A stretch of DNA of 64,000 nucleotides from Arthrobacter sulfonylureivorans. Its GTDB lineage: Bacteria; Actinomycetota; Actinomycetes; Actinomycetales; Micrococcaceae. Of this stretch, positions 9,301 through 16,688 are shown in pieces (position 1 is the first letter of the stretch; the number at the start of each line of letters is the position of its first letter). Both the position numbers and the translations under genes were made by a program. The stretch covers positions 62,001-126,000 of the forward strand of contig RJAE01000006.1 of the NCBI GenBank assembly GCA_004000035.1. Reading direction: 5' to 3'. The notes beneath the pieces are model-generated. The model was given only the letters and a program-made list of their open reading frames with translations. It ran no database searches and was not told the DNA's origin.

Positions 9301-9768
9301 GCCCAGGACCGCCTCGCCCAGCAGGTTGATGTTCAGCCGGACATCGTCCTTGCGGATTTTGGCGATCGCCGGCCCCAGCTTGGCGTCGGTGGCATCAACG
9401 ATCAGGTGGCCGACCATTTCCCGCAACACCCGGCGGGCGGCAGGAATAACCACTTGTGGCAGCACCGGCGCCAAGGTGCCGCCCGTGCGCACTGCGGCAC
9501 GCATGTACCAGGGCAGGAAGGACGGAGCCTTCGGCGCCAGCGTGGCCAAGTTGCGGGCCGCGACCCTCAGATCCTCGGGCCGGATCACGCCGTCGACAAA
9601 TCCGACGGTGAATTCCAGGCCATGGGGATCGTTCAGCACGCCGGCCAACTGCTCGGCCGCGGCGTCGGCCGGAATTTTCTCTGCTTCGGTCAGCCAGTGA
9701 CGGACCAGCTTGATGGTGTCGGCGGCGAGGTCGGCCACCTGCGTACCGGCAAAACTTGTGGTCTGCAT
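6319..9768 (-). CDS. putA: bifunctional proline dehydrogenase / L-glutamate gamma-semialdehyde dehydrogenase
   Basis: 1149 aa from an ATG at 9768 with AAGGAGG six bases upstream. It oxidises proline to P5C with FAD and then glutamate semialdehyde to glutamate with NAD. The N-terminal half is the PRODH barrel (DVDYVSIKVSS, RVVKGANLPMEQVEASLHGW, and later AGIDFEMLLGMAQGQ). The aldehyde dehydrogenase half shows WNFPTAIPAGGVLAAL, the general-base Glu in LLAETSGKNAIIV, and the catalytic Cys in GHAGQKCSAAS. There is no ribbon-helix-helix DNA-binding domain, so it is not an autorepressor of the E. coli type; control probably comes from the divergent LysR gene. A C-terminal extension of about 150 residues beyond the ALDH core is present. 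Confidence 0.95.
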   Translation of the reverse strand: MQTTSFAGTQVADLAADTIKLVRHWLTEAEKIPADAAAEQLAGVLNDPHGLEFTVGFVDGVIRPEDLRVAARNLATLAPKAPSFLPWYMRAAVRTGGTLAPVLPQVVIPAARRVLREMVGHLIVDATDAKLGPAIAKIRKDDVRLNINLLGEAVLGSREAERRLEGTMHLLARDDVDYVSIKVSSTVAPHSHWAFDEAVEHVVESLTPLYRQAATSPKRKFINLDMEEYKDLEMTMAVFTKILDQPEFEQLEAGIVLQAYLPDALRAMIRLQEWAAARRSRGGAAIKVRVVKGANLPMEQVEASLHGWPLATWETKQDSDTNYKRVINYALQPERIGNVRIGVAGHNLFDVAFAWLLAKQRGVEAGIDFEMLLGMAQGQAEAVKKDVGSLLLYTPVVHPAEFDVAIAYLIRRLEEGASSENFMSAVFELSKNERLFEREKQRFLASLEALDDDVPEPSRQQDRTEPELARPTDSFDNIPDTDPSLPANLAWGREILARVPASTLGRDTVAAAQIGDEAGLEQVIAKGVAQSKSWGALSGAERAEVLHKAGDKLNANRARLLEVMASEAGKTLDQGDPEVSEAADFAHFYAELARKLDTVDGATFVPSKLTVVTPPWNFPTAIPAGGVLAALAAGSAVVIKPAQQAARTGAVMVEAVWEALDETGVPRDVLQLVQLGERELGKQLISHPEVDRVILTGAYETAELFRSFRPDLPLLAETSGKNAIIVTPSADFDLAAKDVAYSAFGHAGQKCSAASLVILVGSAATSPRFRNQLVDAVTSMKVGYPEDPTSQMGPIIAPAEGKLLDGLTTLGAGESWQIRPRQLDGSGKLWSPGVRTGVARGSRYHLTEFFGPILGVMTAETLEEAVAITNDIDYGLTSGLHSLDADELDYWLQNIQAGNLYVNRGITGAIVRRQPFGGWKKSSVGAGTKAGGPNYLMGLGEWETAPSTATAQVHGAAARLLDAARRTGRALSAEELGGLERSLRSDAAAWADEFGAAKDVSGLTAERNVFRYLPVPVTVRLSEGEPLAQLVRVLAAGVLAGSEVAVSTAVALPASLQAVATELGLEVTVEDDGAWLARVPRLGAGRIRLIGGDTKALAVATGGRPDVAVYDHPVTEAGRLEMLPFLHEQAVSITAHRFGTPDHLADGLI

Positions 9769-9891
9769 CGGTGCCTCCTTGAGGACGTCGGTCACGGCAG
9801 CATCAGTCCCTTCAACGTAATTGCATTGCCTGTTAAGGACCAGTATGGAACTAGACTTGGTGAAGAAAAAGCGATCTTTTCCGACCGGTAA

Positions 9892-9910
9892 TCATCATCT
9901 TTAGTGATGA
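9892..9910. promoter_or_regulatory. palindrome in putA/LysR divergent promoter region
   Basis: TCATCATCTTTAGTGATGA is a 6+7+6 inverted repeat in the 153-bp divergent spacer, 12 nt before the chosen LysR-gene start. Its size and AT-rich centre fit a LysR-type operator, and its position fits autorepression plus control of putA. This is inference from position and symmetry. Confidence 0.5.
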
Positions 9911-9921
9911 ATGGAGCGCTC

Positions 9922-10833
9922 ATGCTGGATGTCCGAAGGCTGCGGCTACTGCGGGAGGTCAAAGTGCGCGGCACCTTGGCCGAAGTGGCCACCGCACTGA
10001 ATCTGAGCCCGTCATCGGTATCCCAACAGCTGACGCTGCTGGAGAAAGAAGCCGGCGTGGAACTGCTGCGCAAGGCCGGCCGCCGCGTCCAGCTCACGCC
10101 GCAGGCGGAGATCCTGGTGGCCCACACGGAGTCGCTGCTGTCCCGGCTGGAACAGGCCGAAACGGATCTGGCCGCGTCCCTGACCACGGTGACCGGAAGC
10201 GTCCGGCTGGCGGTCTTCCAGTCCGCCGCCCTGGCGCTGCTGCCCGATGCGCTCACCAGCATGAGGCAGCGGTACCCGGAGGTGCGGATCGAGATGGTCC
10301 AGCGGGAACCGGAAACCGCGCTCTACGAGACGTGGGCGCGCGACTTCGACTTGGTGGTAGCCGAGCAGTACCCGGGCCATGCGGCACCTCACCATCCCGA
10401 ACTCGACCGCAAAAGACTCACCACCGACGCCCTCCGGCTCGCCATCCCGCCGGCAGGCCTGCCCGGCGGGGAGGCCCGGTTGCTTGAGGATGCCAGCGGC
10501 CTGCCCTGGGTGATGGAACCGCACGGGGCCGCGTCCCGGCACTGGGCTGAACAAGCATGCCGCCAAGCCGGCTTTGAACCGGACGTCCGCTACGAAACCG
10601 CTGACCTGCAGGCCCAGATCCGGCTGATCGAATCCGGCAATGCGGTAGCTTTCCTCCCGGATTTGGTCTGGAGCGGCCGGGGCACCACCTGCCGGATGCT
10701 GGACTTGCCGGATCATCCCCGCCGGACCGTCTTTACGTCCGCCCGCCGGGCCTCCGCCAACCGGCCCGCCATTCTTGCGCTCCGGGAAGTTTTGGAGGAG
10801 ACCGCCCGGCAGGTCAGCGGCGTGCGCCAATAG
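9922..10833 (+). CDS. LysR-family transcriptional regulator, probable regulator of putA
   Basis: 303 aa from an ATG with GGAG five bases upstream; in-frame GTG/ATG codons at 9904 and 9907 lack a ribosome site and overlap the palindrome. The N-terminal winged HTH reads LRLLREVKVRGTLAEVATAL, then NLSPSSVSQQLTLLEKEAGV. The rest is a LysR substrate-binding fold (SVRLAVFQSAALALLPDALT; IESGNAVAFLPDL). Divergent placement next to putA suggests it responds to proline or P5C and controls putA; this is inference, since the ligand cannot be read from sequence. Confidence 0.88.
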   Translation: MLDVRRLRLLREVKVRGTLAEVATALNLSPSSVSQQLTLLEKEAGVELLRKAGRRVQLTPQAEILVAHTESLLSRLEQAETDLAASLTTVTGSVRLAVFQSAALALLPDALTSMRQRYPEVRIEMVQREPETALYETWARDFDLVVAEQYPGHAAPHHPELDRKRLTTDALRLAIPPAGLPGGEARLLEDASGLPWVMEPHGAASRHWAEQACRQAGFEPDVRYETADLQAQIRLIESGNAVAFLPDLVWSGRGTTCRMLDLPDHPRRTVFTSARRASANRPAILALREVLEETARQVSGVRQ

Positions 10834-10863
10834 CTGGCGGTTACCCGGTCTCTACTCGGCGCT

Positions 10864-10913
10864 GGCGCGCCTCCTTCGCCCCCCGAACAAACCGCCGGCG
10901 CGCCTCCTTCGCC
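10864..10913. repeat. 17-bp direct repeat in spacer
   Basis: GGCGCGCCTCCTTCGCC occurs at 10864-10880 and 10897-10913, a 33-bp period. It lies in the 149-bp space between the convergent LysR and glycosyltransferase genes, which otherwise shows nothing recognisable. Confidence 0.7.
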
Positions 10914-10982
10914 GCCCGGGGAGCCTTCGGTGGTCGACCAAGCGAGCGCCAGCAAGCGCGTGGAGACCCCGTCCTCCGCCAG

Positions 10983-12428
10983 TCAGCGGCGCTGGTCCAG
11001 GCTGAGGTTGCCGTGGACCGTGGCGTAGACGCGAAGGCCGCCGGACTTCACCGGCAGCCCCTCCCCCGGCGCCAGGATCCGGCGGGGAGGCCCTTCCACG
11101 CCATCCAGTCCCAGCTGCACGAACAGGTCCACCAGTACGTTGCCCAGTCCGTCCAGTTCGGCCCGCGGCAGTACAGCACGGTACTCGCCGGCGTCGTGCT
11201 TGGCGTGGAAGGTCCGCGCTTCAGCAGTGCCGCGCCCGCGCGCGACCAGCCGGACGGATTCGAACGTGGCTGCCGGTTCAAAATGCAGACCGAACACCAC
11301 CGATTCTTCGTCCAGTTGCGGCAGCAGGGCGCGTGATATGGGCTTCAGTGCTTCCTCGGTGGCCGCCAGCTTCAGCAGGCCTTCCGCATCCCGTGCCCGG
11401 ACCAGCTCCGAGCGCTGCCGGAGGGGGAAGTCCAGCTGCGCCTCCAACCGCTCCGGGATGTACTGTTCCACGAAGCCGGCGTGGGCCTCTACCCAGCGCT
11501 TCCGAGTACCGGCTGGCATCGAACGGTAGCGGGAGGGCACGTAGGTGCGAAGGAGTTTGCGCCGATACAGATCCAGTACCAGCAGCTCGGCTTGATCGGC
11601 CACGTCATGGTCCTCTGTGATGATCCGGGCGATCTCTGCCACCGAGCCGGTGTAGCTTTCCGGGATGGCGCGCTGTGAGCTGATGTTCGTACCGTCGTGC
11701 CGGGTGCGGATGAAATAGTAGTCGTAGTCGGCCGCAATCGCGTTCCGCCTCGAGGCCAGGTAGCAGCGGGTCAGCATCATGCCGTCTTCCAGCCGGACCT
11801 TGCCTTCCGGGAAACGGATGCCGTGGGTGTCCAGCAGCTCGCGCCGGATCAGCTTCTGCGGCGAAAGCGTACCCAGGATCTTCCGCACCGGAACGTCGGG
11901 GACGGTCTCGGTGAAAAGCGAGGACTGGACCCGGCGGCCGCCGATCCCGACCATGCGGGGCGCCAGAACATCCACCTGATGCCGGTCGGCGAAGGCCACC
12001 ATGCGGCGCAGCGCCTCGACGCCCAGCTTGTCATCGGCGTCGCAGAAGAAAACGTAGTCGGACGTGCCGGCGTTGATCCCCACGTTGCGCGGTTTTCCCG
12101 GCCAGCCGCTGTTCTGCTGGTGGATCACGCGCCAGTTCGGGAGCTTCGCCGCGTACTGGTCCAGCAGCTTGCCGCCGTCATCGGTGGATCCATCGTCCAC
12201 GGCCACGACCTCAAACAGTGCCGGGTCCATGTCCTGCGCCGCCAGCGAGTCCAGCAGTTCCTCCAGGTACGGCATCGCATTGAACACGGGAATGACCACG
12301 GACACCCGGGCGGTCTGTGCACTGGCCGTCGGACCGGAGTCGCTCTCCCGCACGCGGATTTGCCCGGCCCGCGCCGCGTACGTCTTCAGCTTGCGCTGGG
12401 CCCCCGCCAGCTTGTCCTTGATGGCCAC
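10983..12428 (-). CDS. family 2 glycosyltransferase
   Basis: 481 aa from a GTG preceded by AAGGGG. A basic N-terminal segment of about 40 residues is followed by a GT-A domain: VSVVIPVFNAMPYLEELLDS, the nucleotide-binding DDGSTDDGG, SGWPGKPRNVGI and the metal-binding FCDADD. The remaining 250 or so residues form a C-terminal region of unknown role typical of longer actinobacterial GT2 proteins (possibly teichoic-acid or wall-glycan type). There is no transmembrane helix, so it is probably cytosolic or peripheral. Donor and acceptor sugars cannot be inferred. No other glycan genes are nearby. Confidence 0.85.
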   Translation of the reverse strand: MAIKDKLAGAQRKLKTYAARAGQIRVRESDSGPTASAQTARVSVVIPVFNAMPYLEELLDSLAAQDMDPALFEVVAVDDGSTDDGGKLLDQYAAKLPNWRVIHQQNSGWPGKPRNVGINAGTSDYVFFCDADDKLGVEALRRMVAFADRHQVDVLAPRMVGIGGRRVQSSLFTETVPDVPVRKILGTLSPQKLIRRELLDTHGIRFPEGKVRLEDGMMLTRCYLASRRNAIAADYDYYFIRTRHDGTNISSQRAIPESYTGSVAEIARIITEDHDVADQAELLVLDLYRRKLLRTYVPSRYRSMPAGTRKRWVEAHAGFVEQYIPERLEAQLDFPLRQRSELVRARDAEGLLKLAATEEALKPISRALLPQLDEESVVFGLHFEPAATFESVRLVARGRGTAEARTFHAKHDAGEYRAVLPRAELDGLGNVLVDLFVQLGLDGVEGPPRRILAPGEGLPVKSGGLRVYATVHGNLSLDQRR

Positions 12429-12452
12429 GATGTCCCCTTCGATCGTTTGCCG

Positions 12453-15431
12453 TTACTGCATTCTGACACCGCACGCGCCATCCAGCAGTTGCGCCAGATG
12501 GATGCCACGCCGGTGGGCCAGGTCGGTGATCTGGGTTCTGCAGGAGAACCCATCGGCCAGCAGCACGGCATCGGGTCCGGCCGACCTAACCGCCGGCAGC
12601 AATTGGGTCTCGGCGACGGCCACGGAAACGTCGTAGTGGCCGCGCTCGACGCCGAAGTTTCCGGCCAGTCCGCAGCACCCGCCCAGGCTCTGCACCTTGG
12701 CCCCGGCATCCTGGAGCAGGCCCAGGTCGGTTCCCCAGCCGAGCACGGCGTGGTGGTGGCAATGCGGCTGGGCCACTATCTCCTCCCCCACTAACGACGG
12801 CGGTGTCCACCCTTGGGTGCCCGCCAGCAGTTCCGCGAGGGTGCGGGTGGATTGGGCGACCGGAAGCGCCTTGCCGCCGAGCAACTCCAGCGCATCGGAC
12901 CGCAGCACGGCGGTGCAGGACGGTTCCAGCCCCAGCACGGGCACGCCGGCGTCGGCGTACCCGGCGAGCGCGTCGACGGTGCGGCCCAGGATCCGGCGTG
13001 CGGTGTCGAGCTGTCCGGTGGAAATCCAGGTCAGCCCGCAGCACAGCCGTTCGCCGGGAACGAGCACCTCGTAGCCGGCACGCTCCAGCACCCTGACGGC
13101 CGCCTGCCCGATCTCGGGCGAGAAGTAGTTGGTGAAAGTGTCGGCCCACAACAGCACCGGCCCGTTCGGTGCCGCGACAGCTGAAGGATCCCGGTTCCGG
13201 AACCAGTGGTCGAACGTCTCCTGCGCGAACTGCGGAAGTCCGCGCCGTGCATCCACCCCGGCCAGCCGTAAACCAGCGTGCCGCAGGCCCGGGATCTTCA
13301 GCAGTCCGTTCGCGAGCGTCGGTGCGAACGAGGCCAGTCTGGCCCAGCGCGGCAGCCACCCGAGCGAGTAGTGCGACGCCGGCCGCAGCCGCCCGCGATA
13401 GCTCTGGTACAAGACCTCGGCCTTGTAGGAGGCCATGTCGATTCCGGTCGGGCAATCGGAGAGGCAGCCCTTGCAGGACAGGCACAGGTCCAGCGCCTCA
13501 TGCACCGCGGGCGAGCGCCAGTCCGGCGCCGCCTCGGACGGCCCGCCGCTCCCGCCCGCCGCCGCGCCGAGGCCGGCCCCGTCGGGCCGGGCGCCGCCGT
13601 CGCCAAGCCGGGCACCGCCGTCGTCATCACCGCCCGAGGCACGCAGGATCATTTCCTGAAGCGCGCGGGCGCGGCCGCGGGTCGAGTCCTTCTCCTCCTT
13701 GGTGGCCACGTAGGACGGGCACATCACCAGGCCCGGCCGGGTCGCCGCGTCCGTGCGGCACTGGGCGATCCCGGTGCAGCGGTGGACCGCGCGGCTGAAG
13801 TCGCCGCCGTCGTGCTGGTAGGAAAAGCCCAGCGGAATGCGGACCGGCTTGGCGGCGGCGGTGCGGATGTCCGCGTCCAGCGGCCGCGGGTCCACCAGCA
13901 CGCCCGGATTGAGCAGGTTGTCCGGGTCCAGGATGCCCTTGACCGTGCCGAACAGGCGGATGGCTTCCGGCGAGTAGATCCGCGGCAGCAGCTCGCCGCG
14001 CACCCGGCCGTCGCCGTGCTCGCCGGAGAGCGAGCCGCCGTAGCGGCCCACCAGGTCGGCGGCGTCGCTCATGAAGGCGCGGTACTCGGTGCGGCCGTCG
14101 GTCTCGTTGGGGCCGCGGTTGCCGAACGGGAAGTCCAGCCGCACGTGCACGCAGCCGTCGGCGAAGTGACCGTACGGGAAACCGCTGAACCCGTGCCGCG
14201 CCACCAGCTCGTCGAACTCGCGCAGGTAGGCGCCCAGCCGTTCCGGCGGCACGGCTGCATCCTCCCAGCCGGAGTGCGCCGGCTCCCCGGCGGGCGAGCG
14301 CCCCGACAACGCCGAACCGTCCTCGCGGATCTTCCACAGCGCGGCGGCCTCGGCCGGATGGTCCACCACCCGGGCAGCCACCGCCTCCGGCAGCCGGAGC
14401 AGCCGGGCGGCGCGGTCCGCCACGTCGGCGGAGTGGTCGCCTGCCAGCTCCACGAACAGCCACGCGGCGCCCGCGGGCAGTTCCGGCACCGAGCCCGGCC
14501 CCTTCCGGCTGCGCACCACGTCCACAATCCGCCTGTCCAGCCCCTCGCAGGCGGTCGGCGAAAAGGCCATCACCTCCGTCACCACGTCGGCGGCGGTGCC
14601 GATGTCGGCAAAACCCAGCGCCACCATCGTCTTGTGCGCCGGGTCCTTGACCAGCCGTACCTCCGCTTCCAGCACGACGGCGAGGGTCCCCTCGCTGCCC
14701 ACCAGCGCCTTCCGCAGATCGAACCCCTTCTCCGGCAGCAGGTGCTCCAGGGCATAGCCGGAGACCTGGCGGCCGAAGCGGCCGAACTCCGTGCGCAGGG
14801 TCTCCAAGTGCCCGGCGGCCAGTTCGCGCAGCGCCCCGGTTTCCGGCGTCTCCGGGACGTGGTTGCCGTCCAGCCGGAGCCGGCGTCCGGAACCGGTGAC
14901 CACCTGGAGGTGCTCCACGTTGTCCACGGTGCGGCCATAAGCAGGGGTTCGGGCGCCGCAGGAGTTGTTGCCGATCATCCCGCCGATGGTGCAGCGGGTG
15001 TGGGTGGACGGGTCCGGCCCGAAACGCAGACCGTGGGCCAGCGCCATTCGCTGCAGCGTGGCGTGGACGGTGCCGGGTTGCACGGTGGCCGTGCGGGCTT
15101 CCGGGTCCAGCCGGAGCACACGGTTCATGTGGCGGCTGAATTCCAGCACCACACCGGGGCCCACCGCATTGCCCGCAATGGAGGTGCCCGCCCCGCGGGC
15201 GGTGAGCGGGACGCCGGCCCCGCGGCAGGCCGCCAGCACCGCCAGCACGTCGTCCACATCGTGCGGGAAGGCCACGGCCGCCGGCCGCACCCGGAAGAGC
15301 GAGGCGTCCGAAGAGTACACGTCCAGGGTGGTGGCGTCGGCCCTGACGTCCGCCACCCCGTTCCGCCGCAGCGACTCGAGCACCCTAGCCGCCGCAGCGC
15401 CGTCCACCGCAGCCCCGTCAACCGTCTGCAT
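12453..15431 (-). CDS. fused FAD-binding / Fe-S oxidoreductase (GlcD + GlcF type, D-lactate or glycolate dehydrogenase-like)
   Basis: 992 aa, chosen from MQTVDGAAVDGAAA at 15431 because upstream in-frame codons run through the repeat region. The N-terminal half is a FAD-binding PCMH oxidase (PLTARGAGTSIAGNAVGPGV, IGNNSCGARTPAYGRTVDN, LSGEHGDGRVR). The C-terminal half has a cysteine motif (CLSCKGCLSDCPTG), a second Cys set around CTGIAQCR and MCPSY, and two CCG-type motifs (CCGLTW and GCCGLAG). It probably oxidises a 2-hydroxy acid (D-lactate, glycolate or similar) and passes electrons to quinone. A Gly/Asp/Ala-rich low-complexity linker of about 40 residues (13520-13640) splits the Fe-S region. 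The substrate is not determined. Confidence 0.88.
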   Translation of the reverse strand: MQTVDGAAVDGAAAARVLESLRRNGVADVRADATTLDVYSSDASLFRVRPAAVAFPHDVDDVLAVLAACRGAGVPLTARGAGTSIAGNAVGPGVVLEFSRHMNRVLRLDPEARTATVQPGTVHATLQRMALAHGLRFGPDPSTHTRCTIGGMIGNNSCGARTPAYGRTVDNVEHLQVVTGSGRRLRLDGNHVPETPETGALRELAAGHLETLRTEFGRFGRQVSGYALEHLLPEKGFDLRKALVGSEGTLAVVLEAEVRLVKDPAHKTMVALGFADIGTAADVVTEVMAFSPTACEGLDRRIVDVVRSRKGPGSVPELPAGAAWLFVELAGDHSADVADRAARLLRLPEAVAARVVDHPAEAAALWKIREDGSALSGRSPAGEPAHSGWEDAAVPPERLGAYLREFDELVARHGFSGFPYGHFADGCVHVRLDFPFGNRGPNETDGRTEYRAFMSDAADLVGRYGGSLSGEHGDGRVRGELLPRIYSPEAIRLFGTVKGILDPDNLLNPGVLVDPRPLDADIRTAAAKPVRIPLGFSYQHDGGDFSRAVHRCTGIAQCRTDAATRPGLVMCPSYVATKEEKDSTRGRARALQEMILRASGGDDDGGARLGDGGARPDGAGLGAAAGGSGGPSEAAPDWRSPAVHEALDLCLSCKGCLSDCPTGIDMASYKAEVLYQSYRGRLRPASHYSLGWLPRWARLASFAPTLANGLLKIPGLRHAGLRLAGVDARRGLPQFAQETFDHWFRNRDPSAVAAPNGPVLLWADTFTNYFSPEIGQAAVRVLERAGYEVLVPGERLCCGLTWISTGQLDTARRILGRTVDALAGYADAGVPVLGLEPSCTAVLRSDALELLGGKALPVAQSTRTLAELLAGTQGWTPPSLVGEEIVAQPHCHHHAVLGWGTDLGLLQDAGAKVQSLGGCCGLAGNFGVERGHYDVSVAVAETQLLPAVRSAGPDAVLLADGFSCRTQITDLAHRRGIHLAQLLDGACGVRMQ

Positions 15432-15573
15432 GCGGCTCACCCTACCGACCCGCACCGGCAGGTGTCTGCCCCTCGGGGGCCAGGCCTGGCCCATCCGCTT
15501 CAGCTCGTATCGGACGGTGCGCAGGCCGGGCTCCTGCTCGGGCCAGCCAGACGGGTGGGCGGCTAGGTACGCT

Positions 15574-15688
15574 ATACGCCACATTGGCCCGCGGGTCTCA
15601 CCGGCCATGGCGCAAGCGCGGAAGCATGAGGCCGATTTTCCTGCTTTTGCGGATTGTGTGGCGGCTCGATGTCCGCAATGTGGCGTAT
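15574..15688. repeat. 13-bp inverted repeat flanking an 89-bp core (MITE-like)
   Basis: ATACGCCACATTG at 15574-15586 is perfectly repeated in inverted orientation at 15676-15688. The 115-bp unit has no coding potential of its own. The layout is that of a miniature inverted-repeat element or a large hairpin. No clear target-site duplication is visible, so mobility is conjecture. Confidence 0.6.
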
Positions 15689-15692
15689 CACG

Positions 15693-15819
15693 CACCGTGA
15701 GGCGGGGCGACCGGCGCGCAGGAGCGCTCCACCGTGAGGCGGGGCGACCGGCGCGCAGGAGCGCTCCACCCTGGGTATGAGCCACGGGCGGCCGGAGCGC
15801 TCCACCCTGGGTATGAGCC
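15693..15819. repeat. 36-37-bp tandem repeats with a perfect palindromic core
   Basis: The palindrome GGAGCGCTCC occurs three times, at 15721-15730, 15758-15767 and 15794-15803. Copies 1 and 2 share about 41 bp (15693-15733 and 15730-15770); copies 2 and 3 share 26 bp downstream of the palindrome (15758-15783 and 15794-15819). Together with the inverted repeat at 15574-15688 this explains most of the 453-bp spacer between the oxidoreductase and ABC genes. The spacer contains no convincing gene. Confidence 0.75.
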
Positions 15820-15884
15820 CCGAGAGGCAGTTTTCAGCCTTCGGCCCGACGCGCCGACAGCGCCCGTGCCACGACGATGGAATC

Positions 15885-16688
15885 ATGAACGAGAACCGCG
15901 ACTTTACTCCGGCCCCGGCTTCCACATGTGCCTCCGCGGCCGGGCTCCTCCGGCACCCCAGCCGCCCGCCGATGCTCAGCGCCCGCAACCTCACCAAGAC
16001 CTACGGCGCAACCACCGCGCTGGCCGGGCTTTCTCTGGACATCCGGGCCGGCGAGTCGGTGGCCATCATGGGCGCGTCCGGTTCCGGCAAGACCACGCTG
16101 CTGCACGTGCTGGCCGGCATCATCCGTCCGGACAGCGGGCAGGTGCACCTGAACCTGCCCGGGCAGAGCGTGCAGGTGGAAGCCCTCGCCGAGTCCGCAC
16201 GGTCCAGGCTGCGCCGCGAGGCCTTCGGCTTTGTCTTCCAGCAGGGCCTGTTGATTCCGGAACTGAACGCGTTGGAGAACGTGGCGGTGGCGCTGATGCT
16301 GAACGGCGCGCCCCGCCCGGCGTCCGAGCAGGCTGCCGCGGGGTGGCTGCAGGCGCTGGGCCTGGGCGGGATGGAACAGCGCCGGATCGGCGAGCTCTCC
16401 GGCGGCCAGGCGCAGCGGGTTGCCATCGCCCGGGCCCAAGTGACCGGCGCGGGCGTGATCTTCGCCGACGAACCCACCGGGGCCTTGGACTCCGCTACCT
16501 CCGCGGACGTGATGCAGGTGCTGCTGGAGTCCACCATCGGCGCCGGGAAGACCCTGATCCTTGTCACCCATGACGACGGCGTGGCGGCCAGTTGCGGACG
16601 GGTGCTCACCATGCGGGACGGCCGGCTGACCGGCGACAGCGCCGGCGGCGTGATCGTGGCAGGCTTGGCCCAGGGCGGCAACCGATGA
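15885..16688 (+). CDS. ABC transporter ATP-binding protein (MacB/LolD-like)
   Basis: 267 aa from an ATG preceded by GATGGA; a shorter alternative starts at 15972 (MLSARNLTKTYG). It shows Walker A (GASGSGKTTLL), a Q-loop (FGFVFQQGLLIPELNALEN), the ABC signature (IGELSGGQAQRVAIARAQ), Walker B (VIFADEPTGALDS) and the H-loop (LILVTHDD). The sequence is of the class that works with FtsX/MacB-type permeases in peptide or lipid export or lipoprotein-type mechanotransmission. Its stop overlaps the permease start (ATGA). Confidence 0.92.
   Translation: MNENRDFTPAPASTCASAAGLLRHPSRPPMLSARNLTKTYGATTALAGLSLDIRAGESVAIMGASGSGKTTLLHVLAGIIRPDSGQVHLNLPGQSVQVEALAESARSRLRREAFGFVFQQGLLIPELNALENVAVALMLNGAPRPASEQAAAGWLQALGLGGMEQRRIGELSGGQAQRVAIARAQVTGAGVIFADEPTGALDSATSADVMQVLLESTIGAGKTLILVTHDDGVAASCGRVLTMRDGRLTGDSAGGVIVAGLAQGGNR

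Noticed and set aside
6094-9891. Very long open frame (over 1200 codons) on the plus strand opposite putA
   Set aside because: It is the antisense of a clearly homologous gene in high-GC DNA, where long opposite frames are common; its translation shows His/Gln/Gly-rich low complexity and no domain.
13278-15566. Long plus-strand frame opposite the FAD/Fe-S gene
   Set aside because: Antisense shadow with Arg/Gly/His-rich content, no ribosome site and no homology I recognise.
15693-15819. Possible CRISPR array because of regular 36-37-bp repeats
   Set aside because: The repeats are tandem with little or no spacer, and there are no cas genes; only three palindromic cores.
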